Positions 12,241 through 24,765 of a stretch of DNA of 64,000 nucleotides are shown piece after piece. Every line of letters begins with the position of its first letter. The first letter of the stretch is position 1. The translations under genes and the position numbers were made by a program. The DNA comes from Pyrocephalus nanus. Lineage: Eukaryota > Chordata > Aves > Passeriformes > Tyrannidae. The notes below the pieces were generated by a model. That model searched no databases and was not told the origin of the DNA. It saw only the letters and a program-made list of their open reading frames with translations. The stretch spans positions 8,261,001 to 8,325,000 of the forward strand of contig CM076279.1 of the NCBI GenBank assembly GCA_038380795.1, in the 5' to 3' direction.

Positions 12241-15200
12241 TTAGAGTAATAAAAAACCAACCAAACTCCCCACAAAAAAAATCCAGACAAGCAAAAAAAC
12301 CTCCCCCAGTGTTAATCCATCCTTATTGGTTAAACACAAGCAAAAACGAGTTGACAAAATTAATCTCTCAGTTTCTCTTCATGACAAGCAGTTGCACCTA
12401 ACCCAGGTCAGAGGTGCAGTTGGCTGCAAGGAGGACCAGCTGGTTGAGCTGCCTGGCATGTGGATGGAGACACCTGAAGTATTCACTCCTATGTTTAATT
12501 CTCTCCAATGTAAAGCTTAACCAAAAAATTTAAAAACTGCTCCTGTTGCCAGTGTGGGCTCTAGTTCCAAGGGAAGCTCCTCACCTGCCTCCCCCCATAC
12601 TAAAAGAACATCATGCCTTTTTTCCCTCTTCAGTCTCCAGAGCTGCTGCAAAAGCACACAGTCTCCTGAGTCACAGCCAGGTTTTATGAACTGCCAAATA
12701 ACTGAAAAACCTTCAGCTCAGACCCTTTGTGCTCCCAGCATGAAAGACCCCCCCTCTTAAAAAACGAGACCACACCAGTGACAATAAAACCTGTGACACC
12801 TTGCTGAGTCTCAGTCAGTAAATGAAAAGTCCAAACCTTCTCATGTCTTCAGGAATCCTGCTCCAAGCACACTACACCCAAGGGCTCAGACCAAGCTCAG
12901 CTCTGAGACTCTTCTCCCCCAAACATTGCCCCTGCTGCTGGTTGGACTGACACAGGGCTTGTGCTGGCCCCTCACATGCTATTTCTTAGCCAGCAGCCAC
13001 TCCTTTCCCTGCCCAGGCTCTCTGAGGCAGCAAGGTTTCATATTTATTCATAAAGGCAAATCACATTTCCCCGAGTGGAGCAGGTGTTCCCATGGAAACG
13101 ATTCAGACACATTTATATGAATGGACAATTTTACAAACTGCAGAAAAACCCCTGACATAGTCACAGCTGAGGGCAGACTCAGGGACTAAACAACAGTTCT
13201 TAAACCTCTGTACCAGCTGTGGGGAGATGAATAGCCATGCAGCACCAGCAGGCAGATACAATGGAGTTGGAATTTCCACTAATGCTGACTTGGAGCAGTG
13301 GGATACAGCAGACAAGAGTAACATAAGCAGAGGGTGCCTATAGAATTTTGCCAGTAGTTTCATTCTACAGCTGATACCACGTTTTGGACCAGTGCAAATG
13401 GCAGTGAAATCTCCCCCAGCACAAATCTACACTGCCCCTACAAAAGGTTCTCCATCACCATGAGCACTTGCACAAAGCAAGAGGGGGCTTTAGAGAGCTG
13501 GTTTTCTTTGTGGGCTTGCAGGTCCCTCATGAGGGACCAAACAGGTGAGTAAACCACGGGCCAAGAAGGTCTCACAGAGCTTAGGTCTGCTGAAAGAGAA
13601 ACAGAAAGTGAGACTGCAGAGAGCCAGTGAATGTTCATCAGTGCACGTGGCTCGGTCATCGTACGAGTGTTTAGTGGGCATAGCAGGAGTGGGACAGAGG
13701 TCTGAGTGCTGATGTCTGGTGGCTTTCAGGAGTGTGAGCTGCCAAAAAAAAAAAAAAAAAAAATCACACAGCTCTGAGGTAACAACCACATTTCTCAGGT
13801 ATTATGTCTATCAATTTTTCTGCCACCTTAAAATGTGCATGCAGTCTTCAGGGGTCCCCCAGTGTGAGTCCCCCAGCGCTGATTTAGCTATCCAGAGGAA
13901 GGAGGCAGCCTGTCTTCACAGGCTCCAGAGTACCCCAGCTGTCCCATTTACAAACCAATCTGGCTTTATAATGCTGGATTAGATGGGGTGAATGTCCCCC
14001 AGCTCTCAGTAGAGCAGATACTGCTGATCCCTATGGGTGTGAAGGGCAAGAGAGCCACAAGCATGTCCTGACAAACTGCTCAGACACACAGAGCAGCTTT
14101 CCACAGTGGGGCACAGCCCCATTCCCCTCTGCCAAGGGCTCCACAAGGACTCAGTGCTCGAGAAGAGGCTGTAAAGGCCATTCTTGGCTGAGGCTGCTGA
14201 ACAAGCAGACCCTGCTGTGCTCTCATCCCACAGCTCCAGCTGTGACTCCCTGGAGCTTGAGTGGCCACCACCATCACACCGGTGGCCCTGCCAGCCAGGA
14301 CACAGTTGCCACGAAAGGGTTCACCAGGCATATCCACAGATCATGTTTCCAGTTCCCAGCTAATCCCATTCAAAATCCCTCATACTTTGAGAAGCTCCTT
14401 CAGCAGCCAGGAGGATGGGCTTGGGAGTCTGGCTGTAATCACACTTCAGCTCAGTCTGCCAGCTGTTTTCCTCCTTTCATTGATGTGTTTTACTGGGCAG
14501 GGGAATGATGAGACTGTTACTTCCTTCAGTTGGGATTTCAACAGCAGCTCTGCAAATGGCATCTTACAAAAACAGAGTTTCAAAGCAGCACATTGCCAAG
14601 GTTATCAGATTTGGACAGCTCTTGCCAAATAACACATGCAGGGGTGGGAGATGTGATTGTTCTAGGCAGCTAAACAAGTTTCAATCCTTCAATAGGAAGG
14701 AAAAGTCTTTCCTATGAGAGATAATTCCTTTATTTGCATATCAACTAAGGATCTTTTGACGTTCACTTTAAAGCTGCTCTAGAAAACTCCTTTTGCTGTA
14801 AAAAGTTTGAACTGATCACATTCCAAACTGCATAAAGAGCAGGCTGTGTCTGCAATGCCAGCCAGCACTAACCAGCAGGGATCCAAGCTCAGGTTTTCCA
14901 TATGTGCTCCTGCACTGGTTGCTCCAATTCACAAACCAGAAGTTATTTCCTGAACTCCTTTAAATTATATCCAAGTGTCAGAACTACTTTCAGTTATATA
15001 TATTCGCCATCAAATTCTAAATTGCTCAAGGATAATTCACTGCAACGAAGAAAAACTCACCATATAAATTTTTGTCCAAAGTAATTGCTCCCATGGGTTT
15101 GCAAACATACTGTAAGTCACAAAACCTACCAAAGATGGGGCAGATTTGCACTCTGGACTAGTTCCAGCCTCACCCATAGCACTGAACTGGTTGTGGCTAC

Positions 15201-16821
15201 ATCAGTGGAAACCACTTATATAAACACAGAGAGCAATGAATTCCCAAATACTTTTGGCCTGAGAGCTCATCTCAGAACTTGCCACAGATCACCGTGTGCT
15301 GCAGCACCAGGCAGGTTTGCAGCCCCCTTACCACAATGCCCAAAACCACTCAGGGTCAGCAGTTTGGAAACCACTTGTTAGTACCAGAAAATGTTTTTTC
15401 TCCTTCAAATCAGGGTGAGATGAGCTGTTGGCAGCTTGCAGTGGCTGATGGTTAGGTTTGGTGCTCGCCCTCACTGCAGGGCACCAAGGGCTGCTGGATC
15501 TCCTGGCCTGTGTAAATGCTTTGCCTGACACCGACCCATTTCCATCCACCTTCTGTATAGCTCTTATTTGCCACTAGATCAGCCCTTCATGCAAGTGTTC
15601 CTGATGTGTGAGGAGGAAAACTGGAGTTAACCAAAGGCTTTAACATAAGACAATAATCATTATTAAAACCCAATGGTTAATAAACAACCCTCCAGTGACG
15701 GGTTTGATCTGCAACTCCACTTAGATTTCTGAATTTGCATTGATTGCTCTTTGCATATACCCAGAGACTCCTTCAACTTCACAGCTGCTGACACATAACA
15801 ATTTCCCATCTCCAATACTTCTGAGAGTTTTAAGAAAGCAGGGCTTAAAGGGTTCTTTACAGGTGAGATAATGTCACCTCCTGAGGAGGGGCAATGGAAG
15901 GAATCCCTGCAGCCACACCAGAGCCCAGCTTGCTGCTTGAGGACCAGGAGTCATGATTCACATTTATTTAAAGGAAAGGGGGCAAAGACATCACTCAGTG
16001 CAGCTGGAGCTAAAGGAGATGCACTTGTTTGTGTCTATCCATACAATCTGCTAAACTGCTCAAACTGCAGACAGATTTCTTTAGCTCATGCCCACCAGAT
16101 GAGGGGAGTGGAGACTCAAGGCCCACTCCTAGAAGAGAAGTCTGTGACTCCTCTCTCTGCTCCTTTGGGACACTACCTCAGAGGCTGTTTGCAGTGGCTG
16201 TTCCCTGAGATCTTGAGCACTAAAGTCTTTAAAGTTTTTGCCAGGTTCCATTTCACAGGCTCGGCCCGCTCTGCTGCCACCTGTACAGCACACAGATGTC
16301 TCTACAGCTGCAAGGAGTGTCAAAAGATCCTTTTAATCAATAGGATCAAGCCCAAGGATTTTGAAGGATTTATCAAGTAGATTTAACCATTCTCTTCCTC
16401 CAACTACTTTATTCCTACAGGGGGAGATAAACATTAGTTACTGCACAGGGCTACACAGGCAACCCGGTCCATGCTAATCATGGATTTACTTCATGCTCAA
16501 GATATGATCTCAGCTACCACCAATCTGCAGTTTATCTCACCCCAGCAGAAGACAGGAATCCATAACGTGCATAAGAGTCTTTATTATGGGCATTTGTGTA
16601 ACAATAGAGTCATGAGGCATTTTTGTGTCCAGGCACTGCTCAGTGAGACTGAGCTGGTGGCAGTGGCTGCCCTGAGGGAATTTCTAATCAGAGAGGAGGA
16701 GAAAAGAAGGCTCTGTGTGCCCAAGAGGGGAAGGGCAGCACTGCTACTTGCAATGGCAAAGGACATTTTGACAGGGTGGGAGGTGAATCTCTCCCATTCT
16801 CCCCTGTCATGACTGATCAAG
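12241..16821. other. Non-coding DNA with A/C-rich and poly(A) runs
   Basis: An A/C-rich low-complexity tract spans about 12248-12307 and contains several C runs. A 20-A homopolymer occupies 13744-13763. The region about 15640-15760 is AT-rich with ATTATTAA and TTAATAAA strings but no clear structure. Open frames up to 169 codons (15871-16380) lack domains and are treated as chance. No gene is supported. Confidence 0.55.
13744..13763 (+). repeat. Poly(A) homopolymer, 20 nt
   Basis: A run of 20 adenines in non-coding DNA. Similar GTGTGAGCT and TCACACAGC strings flank it on opposite sides in partly inverted orientation, but they do not form a clean stem or a target-site duplication. Confidence 0.9.
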
Positions 16822-16968
16822 ATCCCATCCCTGGCAGTGCTCAAGGCCAGGCTGGATGGGGCTTTGAGTAGCCTGGTCTGGTGAAAGGTGTCCCTGCCCA
16901 CGGTGGGGAGGTTGGAAACGAGATGATCTTGGAGGTCCCTTCAAACCCAAACCGTTCTGTGACTCCAA
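16822..16968 (+). mobile_element. CR1 LINE 3'-end fragment
   Basis: About 147 bp match, from memory, the 3' end of avian CR1 non-LTR retrotransposons. Seen in order: ATCCCTGGCAGTGCTCAAGG-like start, GGCCAGGCTGGATGGGGCTT, an AGCCTGGTCTGGTG segment, AAGGTGTCCCTGCCCA, GATGATCTTGGAGGTCCC, then CCGTTCTGTGACTC in place of the usual terminal ATTCTATGATTC-type octamer repeat. CR1 copies are typically 5'-truncated, so a short 3' fragment is expected, and no reverse-transcriptase coding remains. Substitutions relative to the consensus suggest an old, inactive copy. Orientation is plus. This is the best-supported element in the window and the main clue that the source is a bird or other sauropsid. Confidence 0.9.
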
Positions 16969-19900
16969 GAAGGTGCTTCCCAAGCCTAGAGATCCTCTGC
17001 TGTTGAACACAACAGTGACACTACCCCACTGATCCCTCAAGGCTGCTCCTCACCAACACCCCAGCAAACAGCAGCTAAACAGTATCCCTGATCCCAAACA
17101 AGCCAGACTTACAGGGTGGCACAAGAAATTCATGAGCTTGCTTTTGTTTGTCTCTTTTTGCACTGGGTCTGTGGGATTTCTGAGAGCCCTTTGACCTGCG
17201 TGGGCAGCCATTTAGCTCCCAGGTGGGGGCAGATCCTGGGAAACCACCTTTTGTAATCCAGTCTCATGAACAACTCGGTAGAAGAAAAGTAACTCAGGGG
17301 GGAAAAAAGAAAAAGAAACAAACAACAATACAAATGATGAAACAACTGACGTGACTCAAATCCCCAAACCATTGACATCTCACAGGGGTGGAATTCAGAG
17401 ATTAAAAGCTTTGCCCTGAAGACAGTTTTTAAAACAGAGGTGGTTGCCTTCCAAATTGGTTCACTTGTGCAGAATTTTCAGACTATTCCACCTGATAGGC
17501 CAGTTCTTCCACTCAGCCACATCCCTGGGGGAAGTCACAACCCTCTGCCTGCACTTTCCCCGTTTGCTTCCCCGGGAACAGTATCAGCTACAAATTCAGA
17601 TTTACGACTTGGCAAAGAGAAGAGAGCTAAGGAAAGCAGAGAAGGAACAACTCAGTCAAACAAGGTATGGCTGTGACTGGTAGCAGAAGTGCCAAGGGAA
17701 ACACTGGAGGAGGGGAGAGAGGTTTGAAGGGGCTCTGCTCGAGGACATGTGCTGATGTGCCGGGCTTTGGTAGCACCAGAAGTAACAGAGACACATCCAG
17801 TGAATTTCCACCCAAGTGCCACCATTGCAATATCCCTTTCTAGGAAGAAACATGACAGTTTAGGGCACGTGACCCACATACAGAACTGCAGCACACAGCA
17901 GTGGTTTAGCCTTGGGAGGTTCCACTGGTTTTGGTGCTTTCCCTAAGCCATTCTGGCTGGTCATCCCTTGGTGGGGCTTCCAGCATTGCAGTCTCCTCTT
18001 TCTTTGTTACCCCACAAAAGCTGCAGTGATGGGAAAACCAGTCTCCCCCTGCACTGAAGGAACACACCAAAGTCTCTGCAGCCATTGCTCAGTAGAGCTT
18101 GTCAAATATATACATATATTTATATTTCAGGAAACAATGCTCTCCCGTGAGTTCTGTAGCTGAGTCAGGAAATTGCACTGACATTTGTTGCCCACTGGCA
18201 TATTTTTCCCTTCAAAAACCAGCAGCATTTCCTACCAGCTCTATTCCTTTGGCACTCCTCTGTAACATCACCAAGGAAAGCACTTCATTCTCCGTGGTTT
18301 CCAGCCAGCCCCACACTGTCACACACAGCACAGCTCCACAGCACTGTGCAGATGCTGTTGGTATTTTGCCACCAAGGCACACTGAATTGCCCACTTTCAA
18401 AATCCAAAAGAGCCTACACAGTGTCTTCCTGCAACTGGGTGGATGTGTACAACAAAAACACATTTTTGACTGCACAAGGCAGTTATGTCTAATATTTTAA
18501 AAATACATCTATTCTTTTTCATTTCTTTCAATATTTTTCCTCTGGAATCTCTGCCTTAAGGGACATGATATCTCAGCCTGAAGCTCCAGTTCCAGACCAG
18601 TTAAAATATCTGAAACTACTCTTTTGGCCAATACCCCTCAGTTCTGGTTTCTGCCTGTGTGCTGAGCAGCACAGGTAGGTCTGTGTTCATCCTGCTCAGA
18701 GATCCAAGCTACAGCACTTAGCTTTGAACCACAGTCACTGGGACTCACCTCAGGAAAGCCAGGGCTGACCAGGGATAAATTAAATCTCAGAGTGACTGAA
18801 GTGTCCTCTGGAAGTGCTTGTCTCTCCCTTCATTGACAAGATACCAAGCAAGAGTTTCAAATGCTGAGGTAACATGGATTAAGTCCAGGCTGCTATGGAT
18901 GTTTGGACCCCAGGTAAGATGGATCCAGCACCTCCTGGTCAATGAGTTAAGGCGAAAAAAAAAAAAAAATTGACATTTTCACACAGGAATGGTGGAGGAG
19001 GCCACGGGCACATTTCATCTTGTTTAGCAGCACATCTCAAACCTCATCCCTGGCTTAAGCAAAATGGCTGGAAAGGCTTCCTGACCCCAGTTGACTTCTC
19101 TTGATTAACAGCCTCTGTCACTTTTATTTTGGTTACTCTGAACACAGTTGCTATTCTATGCTCTGATGTAACATCACCAAGATCCAAGGAATCAAACCAG
19201 CCTGGGAAGTGGTGTGCACTATAAAAAAAAAAAAGTACCAGTTTAAGACTTGCCAGATGAAGAACAGAAAAGGCTGAAAAAAAACACTTTGGTGGCACTT
19301 TGAAGAATGGGGATGAACAGTGACATAACCAAAACTCCAGACAGGACAGAATTAGCTCACTGCAAGCCCAAATTAAACCTCCTCTGTAGCAACCCCTGAT
19401 GTGCCACACGCTGGAGGTGCCAGGGAGGCAGCAGCCCGTGCTCACCAACCCCTCAGCCCTGGGCACTGACAGCCACAGCCTCTTCTCTCTCAAAACAGCT
19501 CCCTGAGGGAGCATTCCCAGACAACGTGGAGATAGAGCACAAAGATATAATGGGACATTGGACCTGATCCCAGGTATCTTCTCAGCTCTGTGACTGCAGT
19601 ATAAATCCCATAGGATATTTGTCACACTGGAAAACAAATCACATCTGAAATCAGTTAATGGGTTTTCCCCAGGGAATAAAATCCTCCTCCCTTTCGTGTA
19701 CCACACAAGCATTCAAAAACTGGACAGGGCCAGAGCTCTACAAAGAGATGGGCTGAAATGGAGACACCCTGGGTGGACATGGAGTTCCAGGGCTATCCCT
19801 GTGGAAGCAGTCCAGCCACTTCCCAGAGCTGTGGAGGGCAGTGGTTCTGGAGCAGCCTGTGCAGACCCAGAGCTTCCCCCCAGCGTGGGACACCCCACTG

Positions 19901-22900
19901 CCACAGCCAGGACGTGGGCACAGCAGCCTCAGCTGAGGTGTGCCCTTCCAGGTTCAGATGGGCACGGCAGCATCAACCAGGCTGTGAAATAATACAGGAA
20001 ATTAAAAGGAAAACAGAGTGGGTTGTGTTAACCCAGAACGTTTCAGGTGGAGAGGGGAGCTGGAGCCAAGCTAAACCATATTTGCATTCCTGCAGAACAA
20101 GTTAGGCACAGGGCACTGAGACCAAAGACAACTAATAAAAGATAATTATTCCAGAAACTGGCTAAAATATAACCACCTGTGCCCAAGCTCTGATTAAGCA
20201 CAGCCTTCCAAACTAATCTTCAATGGAGTGCTAGCGGTTTGGGCTTGGACCCAGCCTCTGCTGTCCAACTTCTGATGAATCAGAGACAACTCACAGCCAA
20301 GCCAGCCAACTCCCAAAACCCTTCTGACATGCTACCATTCCAGGAGGCGAGCAGGCTGAGTGCAACGACGTGTTTTGGGGATTTCAGCTGGATTCTTTCC
20401 AACTGTTTAATTACAGGAGGACCTGATGGCAAGGGAATTTTCATTTTCACCAAAGCAGGAAGGTCTCAGTGAGCATGCTAAGCAAGGAGCTGCATTTGGC
20501 CAGCACAGCCCCCAGATTGTGGACAAGAGCCTGTCCCCATCAGCTACTCCAAACCCACAGACCCTCTCCTCCTTCCCTTTCCTACAGAGCATTCAGGCCC
20601 TCCTGTGCAACAACACGGTCAGCACTCCCACCCCTCCCAAAAAAAACAGGGAGGGCTTTGGCACGAGCCCTCCACCTTTCCTGATGCCTTCTCCCCTCAG
20701 GCAGCTGGCAGCAGGTCCCAGCCTTTCCTTTAAGCAAAGTACCATGCAGACATTTTCTTTGGAGCCCAGGCTTATTTTTGCAAAGGCCTTGCCCCTTGAG
20801 CACATTTCTGTGCCAGGCTATTTAAGAGCCTGGCATTTTCCCTGCCCAAATGACCTGCTGTCTCTTGGTTCACTTTCCCAAAGTCTAGCTTGGGACACTC
20901 CCCTCACACATTCTGTTCAGTTTTTCAGTTTACTTAGTAGATTTTATGGTCATCACCTTGACCCAGCTCATCACAGCTCACAGCACTTTATCCCTCATTG
21001 CTGCACAAGTGACATGAGCCAGCTATGCAGGAGAGTGTTTAACCAAGTAACTGGAGCCATGTCCTCAGCATGGCCAGCCTGGCATAGAAAAGAGTGTTTT
21101 CCTTGGTAGAAAATACCTGGCAGGCAAATCAGTTGCCATCTTACAGCTCTGTCTGGCCTCATTTACTATCAGAAGCATCTGCTTTGTGCAAAACTGTCAG
21201 AACACGACCCTGTGCGTTCCCCATTCCTGCTCTTTTTGTCTCATTTACATCAGAGTCTCACATGGTATGTAGATTTATACTTTTTGAATTGCTTTATGTC
21301 TGACAGCACATCCTTTGCATCACCAGCAGGCTCCACCATCTGAAGTACATGACCACTTTCACGGACCATTTCTTAGTAAACATTGTGAACAAAGCACAGA
21401 GCAGATTTTTCAGTCTATTCCTGTCTAGTTTGTCTTGCCCATAAATGCCAAGCACTTTAGAAGCCAGCAATACGAAGCAAATCAGCAGGCTTTTATGGCT
21501 GGGGCCAGTAAAACAAAACACAAAAAAAAAAAAAAAGATGCAAAGTGACTCGCAGATATTCAGAGCCTGAGAAGTCCTGTGTTCTGCAGGAGGCATAAAG
21601 AGGTTTGCTAATAAATGCTACAGTAATGAGACTGTGGGGCAGGAACAGGGCTGGAGTCACCTTCTGCCCTGACTTCTGTGCAGTGTGGCTTTCCCTGGTG
21701 ACTCCCCAGTGTCCTTGGTTCAGTAAATCCATAGATTGTAGGGCTCAGATTGCCCAGCAATCCCTGAGCTCTAGGTGACTAACAAACACTGTAGCACTAC
21801 ATCAGCTTTTAAAAGTGAATTCTGACCCTCTTCTTCATTTATTGTGTCTTCCCCAAAACCTCCTCAGCCAAAGCCCATGTTCCCCTCTCCTCTTGATCTG
21901 CTAGACCTGACCTCACTCGCTTTGGAGCAAGTTCCAGCCTCTTGCACTCATGAGCCAGCTGCTTGTTATAGCCCCTCCATTATTAATGCCTTTGGGGTTT
22001 TTTGGCCCTGGAAATTTCTCTATTCCTCATAATTTTAATTTTATTTTTTTTTCCATTTCATTCCCCTGGAGGTTGAGATATTCCTCCCCTGTGAGGATCC
22101 TATTGCAATACACTGGGCTAGTGGTTGAAGAAGTCAAAATACACCCTTTTTCTTATACTACTGAGGGTGTTTCCCAGTATTTATGGGCATTTTTTCCTCC
22201 TAGGAGGTGCACAAATACAGAAAAGAGAAACACACTGTGCTCTGCAAGGGAGGGAATCCATCACAGTTCAGAAAACATGGAAGTGCATCCCTCTACGGAA
22301 TTATCCAATTGTTAATTGGGCTTAATGTTTGTAATCACTCTGTGCTTGTTGAAGGGCTCTTTTAACTCACCAGAGAATAATTACACCAAGTCACCTTCAT
22401 ATTTCTCATTTAACATATTCCAAGAGATAACCAAAGAAATTAGGAAAAAGCCAGTTATGAAGAACAATAAGTGAGCTGGAGACAGACAGCTGAGCTGGTG
22501 ACAGGCAGGGACTGCAGAAACACATCTAGAGATGTCAGATGTCTTCCTGCTCAGGGAGGGCTGGGAAAGGTCTGGGAGCAGGCTGAAGTGTCACCTCCCT
22601 CTGCCAAGGACACAGGACAGTTGTGTTCATTCAACCTGGGGACACAGGCACTGTTCTCCATGCACACATGGAATGTGCACATGGACACCTCCAGGAAGTG
22701 CTGATGGAGGTGTGAGATGATGTCAGCCTGGTCAAACTGGCCCAATGCTCTGCACACAGGAGTTTATGCCAGTTCCTTTTAGAACAGTTATGAACAGGCA
22801 CAAATCCAAAGCAGAATAAACAATAATAAATGACAGAAGTGAGTTATTAAACTTGTCACTGACCAGCAACCTCGAGCTCTCAAGTGAAATGCCTGATGCC

Positions 22901-23095
22901 AAAAGGTCTTTTCTGGGAATAGACCCAATCCAAAATTCAAAGGTCTCTTGTTCTTCCACTGTTTCTCTCTGAGCTGGTTCATTTCCAGGCTTTAAAATAC
23001 AGGAGGCTGTGCAGAAGGCAGGGCTCTGCTGGGTGGGGATGTCTAGCTCAGGCCTGTCTTATTGCTTATGGTACCCAACTTAAAATTATCTAAAG
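16969..23095. other. Non-coding DNA, long spurious ORFs
   Basis: No gene, RNA or further repeat is recognised. Homopolymers occur at 18955-18969 (15 A) and 21522-21536 (15 A). The two longest open frames of the window lie here: 20426-21109 (+, 227 codons) and 19044-19712 (-, 222 codons). Both translations are low-complexity, without domain or signal peptide, and lie in strand-skewed pyrimidine-rich sequence that lowers stop-codon frequency. About 22320-22460 is AT-rich and unstructured. Confidence 0.5.
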
Positions 23096-23212
23096 AAAAC
23101 GAAAAACAAACAAACAAAAAAAACCCCTAAACAAAACCCTCGCAAAACAAATAAACACCAAAAAAACCCCAAACCCTTAAACAAAAAACTCCCCACAAAA
23201 AACCCACAACAC
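23096..23212. repeat. A/C-rich low-complexity tract with six C runs
   Basis: About 117 bp are almost devoid of T and G on the plus strand (six T and two G after position 23100). C runs of three or four lie at 23124-23127, 23137-23139, 23167-23170, 23174-23176, 23191-23194 and 23203-23205, separated by A runs, with an AAAC microsatellite at the start. The minus strand is therefore G/T-rich with six G runs, able in principle to form a G-quadruplex. The CCCTAA-like strings are irregular, so this is not a telomeric array. Confidence 0.85.
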
Positions 23213-24539
23213 CTTGACATAACATAACATCCTTGGGTGCTGCAGGCTCTAAGCACCATTTAAAACACTTCTTTGCTTCTTTCTGCAGGCAGATATTCAG
23301 CTCCTGCTCAAGTCCAAGGTCTTTATTTTAAGTGATTTTTTTTCCCCAGCTCTGTATTAACAGCATCACACGAGAAGCGAGATGGGGGCACACACCCTGA
23401 CAGGAATGCATTGAACTGCTGCACATGTAAAAAGGGGATGGTAAGTGAAAGCAGGTCAAAGAATGGAAGGCTCAAAGTCAAGCACCAAGAGAGGCACGTT
23501 CACATTTTGTGTGTGTCTATCACTACCTAAGTACATCAACCTGACCGTAACAAGCAGGTCCCAAGTGGAGCATTTCACAGGCTCCAACTTGTGCAACACA
23601 TCCCACTGCCATAGAAACCAGAGTGCTGCAGGGCTTTTTGGGTGTTTTTTTTTTCCCTCATTATCTGAATTCCCTGAATTATAGGAAAATAATCATCCAG
23701 AAAAACAACAGAAAGGGAAGAGAAATAAAAATCCCTTATCTTACAATTGCAGACTCTGTATTTTGATCAATTTGACACAGGGTCAAAATTTCTGCCTGTC
23801 CAATGATACTTCTTCTAGAAGCTCCTATGGCTGTCTCCTCTTCCAGTTATCTGGACTTATTCTTAACAAGCAGTTCCTTCCATGAGAAATAAATTTCCAG
23901 CAGCATCATGGACAATAACTGCAGTTTTTCTACACATGGCAAGACTTGTGCAGCACAACTGTTGCTTCCTAGACCAGACTCAACTGCAACCAAAACAACT
24001 TTAGCCAAAGCATTTTAAACTTCTTAAAAGGAACAGGAAGGCTGTGAGTGACTAGAAACAACATCTACCTTCACTCCTGCCCATTATGTACTGACAAAGT
24101 GTAGTCCTCAAATTCCTCTACTTCTTTTGTAGCCTGACCTCACACACCGCTTCAAACCAAGAAGCCAAGTTTCCTGTCTGAGCAGTGAGTTTCTCATGCA
24201 AACCAAAGAGCCACTAAATGCCACTGATTTTCCTCAAAATCTGTAGATGCATCCCAAGTTCTTCTCCACCAAGGCAAACCCCTTCACAAAGTGCCACCCT
24301 GGGACAAAGCAGGTCCTCCCCAGCCCTCCCTGCAGGCTCACAGCCCATGGGGCTCACTTTGTCCTTCTTAGATTTTTTTATTTGTACAATCAGAAGTGTT
24401 TATCCCTGGCCTGGGATTTCTTTCTTCTCATTATTAATATTAAACCATGTTTTGACTGCATTATAAAAGCATCCAGGATGATGGACTCGTTAATGCACTC
24501 CCTGGTTCTTTTTTTAATTAAATCACTGATAAATTCTAT
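23213..24539. other. Non-coding DNA, nothing recognisable
   Basis: AT-rich unique sequence with short T and A runs, for example near 23338 and 23650. No exon, RNA gene or transposon is visible. Small open frames of up to about 99 codons lack any domain. Confidence 0.55.
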
Positions 24540-24765
24540 TCTTTAATTTCGCCTTAGTGGAGTTGATGGATGAGCACCGTAAATGCCTAAGAAGGGAATA
24601 AGCCACTGCAGCTCAGCATTAACAGCTGTTATCAGACACAATGGGCCTCCTCTGTTTGGACAGAAAGGGCAGTGAATGGCTTTAATGCCTCTGCTAACGA
24701 ACCAGCATAACAGGAGCTTACATAATCCATTTAAAGAGGAAAGAAAACATAAAACTCCAGCCTCA
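24540..24765. promoter_or_regulatory. Candidate conserved block with E-box palindrome
   Basis: A perfect 12-bp palindrome, TAACAGCTGTTA (24620-24631), centres on a CAGCTG E-box of the type bound by bHLH factors. CpGs are retained nearby (TTCGCC, CACCGT, AACGAA) together with TTTAATG strings. There is no repeat and no meaningful frame. The enhancer-like role is inferred from motifs alone. Confidence 0.27.

Noticed and set aside
18841..18913. Possible exon ending at CAG/GTAAGA (18914)
   Set aside because: The only upstream acceptor candidate is poor and the sequence has stops in its frames; a chance donor is more likely.
19044..19712. 222-codon minus-strand frame as a gene
   Set aside because: No domain or family resemblance, includes a poly-Phe stretch from a poly(A) run on the opposite strand, and no promoter or splice context.
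20426..21109. 227-codon open frame as a gene
   Set aside because: Translation is Ser/Pro/Leu-rich without domains. The plus strand is pyrimidine-rich, which suppresses stops, and no exon borders or homology are visible.
23096..23212. Interstitial telomeric repeat
   Set aside because: CCCTAA-like strings are irregular and separated by variable A runs; there is no tandem hexamer array.
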